From: Lunularia cruciata
Lineage: Eukaryota > Streptophyta > Marchantiopsida > Lunulariales > Lunulariaceae
Reading direction: 5' to 3'
NCBI GenBank assembly: GCA_948567375.1
Contig: OX419761.1
Span: 18,974,501 to 19,038,500 of the forward strand
Length of the DNA: 64,000 nt
Under the pieces are notes generated by a model that worked only from the letters and a program-made list of their open reading frames with translations, searched no databases and was not told the DNA's origin. Shown piece by piece: positions 61,040 to 64,000 of this stretch. Within the stretch, counting starts at the first letter, position 1; the number at the start of each line of letters is the position of its first letter. The translations under genes were made by a program, and so were the position numbers.

Positions 61040-62440
61040 ACAACATGCCCAAAGGGAGTGCTCGTGGTCAATTAACTAGAAATATTAAGAAAAGCATACA
61101 ATGGATTATAAAGTTGGATTGGGAGACCTCACAGTTAGATTTGTAAACCTTGCATGACAGATTAGAAGATGAGGATGAATATGGAGAAGTAGATTTAGAC
61201 ATGCCAGAAGTATTGATTGGTGAGTGGGAATATGCACATTTGCATAGATATTTGGAGCCCCAAGTTACTTATTTTTTAAGTAGAGAATTTGTGATAAAGG
61301 TTTTAGAAATCTAGATGTGAAGGCCTTTTTCCAACTTACTAGAATGTATGTTCATTCTTTTTCAACATTAGTAGATTTGATAAAAATGCATAGCATTTCT
61401 TGGAAAAACTACCAACGAGAGCCAACACTTGTGTTGATCCAAGTAGCTCTAGCTCTTGAAAGATTTGGGCATCACGGTAATGGAGCTTTTGTTGCAAGGG
61501 AGTAAAAGATATGAGGTATTAGTGCAGGTTTTACAATTGGTTTTATAGATAAAGTTATGACCGCAATATTAAATTTGATGAGGAGTCAAGTTGCATGGCC
61601 TGAGCCCAAGGAGAAGAGGAGGATATCCGCTGTTTTTTCCCAGAAAGGTTTCCCTAGCTATGCTGGTTTTGTAGATGGAATATTGTTTCCTCTTGCTGCT
61701 CGACCCACTATGGATGGAGAAATCTATTTTAGCAAAAAGGGTTCATATTCCATAAATAGCCAAGTGATTTATGATGATAAAAGGAGAATTATATATTTTA
61801 TAGGAGGTAAGTGTTCTATAATATGTTTTATTCTTTGTTTTAGTTTTGGTGGTACTTTGTGTACATTTGCATTATTTTTATTAAAGGTTAGATTTGATTT
61901 TTTTATTTGCAGAATGCCAAGCTCATGTCATGACATGACTTGTTTGAAAAATCATCACTACATAATGATTTGAACTAGAGAGGAGTGTGTCACAGTTTTG
62001 AGACAAAAGAGTAGCTTGTAGGAGATTCAAGTTATGTATCCATGCATCACCTAGTCCTTGCTTTCAAGCAAGCTCCCAAATAGAGGACAAGCAAAAGTTC
62101 AACCAATATTTGGCAAAAGCAAGGGTGATAAATGAGCATTGAATAAGAGTTTTGAAAGCTAGATGGCATTCTCTTCTTGAGCTTAGAGTGCAACTTAAAG
62201 ACAATAGTAGAGATGCATGTTTGTTGAAATGTGTATCCGTTTGCATTATTTTGCATAAAATTTTTAATCAGTAGGTTTGATGTTTGGTCGGAAGATGATG
62301 GAAGATTTAGCAATGAAAGTCAAATAGATTCAAAGTTGTCTTTTAGTGAAATAGAGCTAGGTCAAGAAGAAAGTAGGTCAAGGGTGATGCAACAATGCCT
62401 TGCTCACCATGCAAACATGCTAGAATGAAATATAACAATA
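61040..62440 (+). pseudogene. PIF/Harbinger nuclease remnant D (best preserved)
   Basis: The plus strand encodes the N-terminal region (G-E-W-E-Y-A-H-L-H-R-Y-L-E-P near 61,225), then a 138-codon open frame at 61,557-61,973 with F-V-D-G (first catalytic Asp codon at 61,674), M-D-G-E-I-Y-F-S-K-K-G, Y-S-I-N-S-Q-V-I and D-D-K-R-R-I. The second Asp (H-D) lies near 61,935, right after an in-frame TGA, and the C-terminal K-A-R-V-I-N-E block near 62,120. HARBI1-like nucleases act with a Myb/trihelix-type partner; none is seen here. The interruption at 61,805-61,912 begins GGTAAGT and ends TTTGCAG, so it is probably an intron. Stops elsewhere make it inactive. Confidence 0.78.
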
Positions 62441-62460
62441 CTTTGCTCACCATACCAACA

Positions 62461-63199
62461 TGTAATACCAAGAGCTAGCCATATGATCTAGATGTGAAAT
62501 TCAGTTTGGTAACATCTAGAATGATGTTATACATGATGGTTGAAATAGATCAGATAGAAGTATCACCAAAAGAGTACTTCTATCAATAGGGCAAAAACCG
62601 AAATAGACTTGAGAACCTTAGAACCAATAGCTAGACATATGATTCAAAGGTGAGAATTGGTTTGGTAACATCTGGAAGGATGTTACACATGATGGACTAA
62701 ACAGATCAAAAAGAGATATCACCAAAAGGGGACTTCTACTAATAGAGTAGGAATTGAAATATGCCTGAAATCTTTGAAGGCAATTTCGGAGGCCTAAACG
62801 GATGAATTAGGCCTTGAAAATGTGTGGATCCCCCCCCCAACAGAGGAAAGGCTAGCCTTCCCCCCCCATTGCTTTGTCTCATCTAGAGCTTTCCAACGGT
62901 ACCTTACTCACGTGATTCTGAGATTCATACAGGAAGATTCCCTAAAAGATTCCCTCTGGTCAAAGCTTGTTTGACCAACCAGATAGGACCTAGACTAGAC
63001 ATGTCACCCATCCAAGTAAGTAATCCAAGGGTGGAGCTTGTTGACATGTCACCTATCCGTGTCCCTGATCCTATGGTGGAGCTTCTTTGGAGGAGATCCT
63101 CTTTGTCTATATAATGAAGAGAAAGTGCTCCCTTGGGGCATCGAATGTTTGAGTATGCAATTTGTGTTTTCTCTTTTCTCTTGTCCTTGGAGTATTACA
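62461..63199 (+). repeat. 5' LTR of an LTR retrotransposon cut by the window edge
   Basis: It starts TGTAATAC and ends GTATTACA, an 8-base inverted pair, and is followed by a primer-binding site. The 739-bp LTR contains an internal imperfect tandem duplication (units at 62,474 and 62,630, period 156) with GGTTTGGTAACATCT, and a TATATAAT box at 63,108-63,115. It is inserted directly beside the end of remnant D. The right LTR is outside the window. Confidence 0.85.
63108..63115 (+). promoter_or_regulatory. TATA box of the LTR
   Basis: TATATAAT lies 85 bp before the LTR end, a plausible distance for the start of the R region. Confidence 0.5.
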
Positions 63200-63200
63200 A

Positions 63201-63212
63201 TGGTATCAGAGC
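63201..63212 (+). other. Primer-binding site (initiator tRNA-Met)
   Basis: TGGTATCAGAGC, the exact consensus, starts two bases after the LTR end. It fixes the LTR boundary and the plus direction. Confidence 0.92.
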
Positions 63213-63336
63213 AAGTGTTTTAGTCCAAGAGAGTGGATTACCCATCTTGAAATAACACAAACTACTGAAACTGAGTAATTTGAGGCGGAGAACATAGAGT
63301 AGTTGCTAGACTTAGGAAGGACTTTAGAGAGCGAAT

Positions 63337-63800
63337 GGGATGGATGTGCCGGGAGGCCAATTTCCCGCACCTAGCTTTCCATTCTCAAATCCATTCCACA
63401 TCAAGGTTATGTACATCCAGCATGAGTAGATGAGGGTATCGCTAGTTTATCACTTTGGTGCAGAATTCATGGACAGAATGATGAACTCACCAAACCCGGT
63501 GATTCTACCTATGGTGATATATGACAGAGAGTGGGATTTGACAATCTACATTCTGTTATGATATAATGGATATGAATGTCCAAAATCCTCTCCCTTTCAA
63601 CACTCAAGTAGAAATCCGTTATGTAGTGAGGCCAAAAGTGATGTTTAGAGATTTTGTGGTTAGGAATTTTGGTGAGGAGTATTATCCACGAGTGATAGCT
63701 TCTGAGGTCCCAATGGTAGTTCCGATAGTTTGTGCGCCTTCCAGAGTGATTATATTGACTCTATATTGAAGTAGACATTAGCAATCGAGTGTTGCAGGAA
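63337..63800 (+). other. Leader region before gag
   Basis: An ATG at about 63,340 opens a frame (M-D-V-P-G-G-Q-F-P-A-P) broken by stops within 30 codons. A 67-codon frame at 63,566-63,769 has no known motif. Either leader sequence or remains of an extra ORF. Confidence 0.35.
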
Positions 63801-63802
63801 CC

Positions 63803-64000
63803 ATGGATCCGCAATTGCAAGAGCTGGTGCAAGGAATGCAAGGGATGTTGAATGAATTTTGAGAGATTAAGATGACCATGGAGACATTACAAAGTCAAGT
63901 GCAGATCCTCAGGAACGATCAAGCCATGCAAGAAGAAGAGCCGTCTCAAAACCCGGTACTTGCGACTGAAGTACTTGGAGAGGCACCCGTGCCTACGAAC
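63803..64000 (+). pseudogene. gag N-terminus (partial, one stop visible)
   Basis: From the ATG at 63,803 the frame reads M-D-P-Q-L-Q-E-L-V-Q-G-M-Q-G-M-L, a helical Gln/Met/Leu-rich start typical of plant retrotransposon gag. One TGA occurs at codon 20 and the frame then stays open to the window end. The gag core and class (gypsy or copia) lie outside the window. It is the least decayed coding stretch among the retroelements here. Confidence 0.6.

Overview
The window looks like land-plant nuclear DNA that is poor in genes and rich in old repeats. Support comes from one intron-rich receptor-kinase gene of a plant-specific family, Ty3/gypsy chromovirus and PIF/Harbinger remnants, and an organellar 23S rDNA insertion. 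Short introns (74-650 bp) beside AT-rich decayed repeats would suit a bryophyte or another non-seed plant. The species call is an inference and weak.

Layout. 1-700: nothing recognised. 701-6346: a complete but dead chromodomain Ty3/gypsy element with both LTRs. 7000-8100: remnant of a PIF/Harbinger nuclease, followed by tandem repeats to about 10.2 kb. 11,844-18,568 (minus): the only intact gene, an LRR receptor kinase of the LRR-VIII-1 type (HPCA1/CARD1 relatives), modelled here as 19 exons with consistent phases giving 982-985 residues. Its flanks (about 8.7-21 kb) look less AT-rich and hold few mobile elements. 21-32 kb: repeats, coiled-coil remnants, a second PIF/Harbinger remnant and the 3' end of a second, related chromovirus. 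32.6-32.9 kb: two opposed fragments of organellar (plastid-like) 23S rDNA. 33.1-36.4 kb and 43.1-45 kb: two copies of one LINE-like family, the first split by a solo chromovirus LTR with a perfect 5-bp target-site duplication. 39.8-41.0 kb: a 1.2-kb element with terminal inverted repeats. 47-49.5 kb: an ORF end amplified four times in tandem. 50-55 kb: coiled-coil remnants. 57.4-62.4 kb: two more PIF/Harbinger remnants. 62,461 to the end: 5' LTR, primer-binding site and gag start of another LTR retrotransposon cut by the window edge.

The most notable signals are: (1) the chromovirus LTRs carry runs of alternating GAA/TTC units at exact 5-bp spacing, which is the plant heat-shock element, conserved in four LTR copies; (2) the receptor kinase keeps juxtamembrane cysteines resembling those reported for hydrogen-peroxide sensing in HPCA1; (3) a dispersed repeat built on GATGGGGTCTTCCCATC occurs at five loci in both orientations; (4) a solo LTR can be dated against an unoccupied paralogous site in the same window. 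I found no operon-like or clearly new multi-gene system. All homology statements come from reading the sequence, not from searches.
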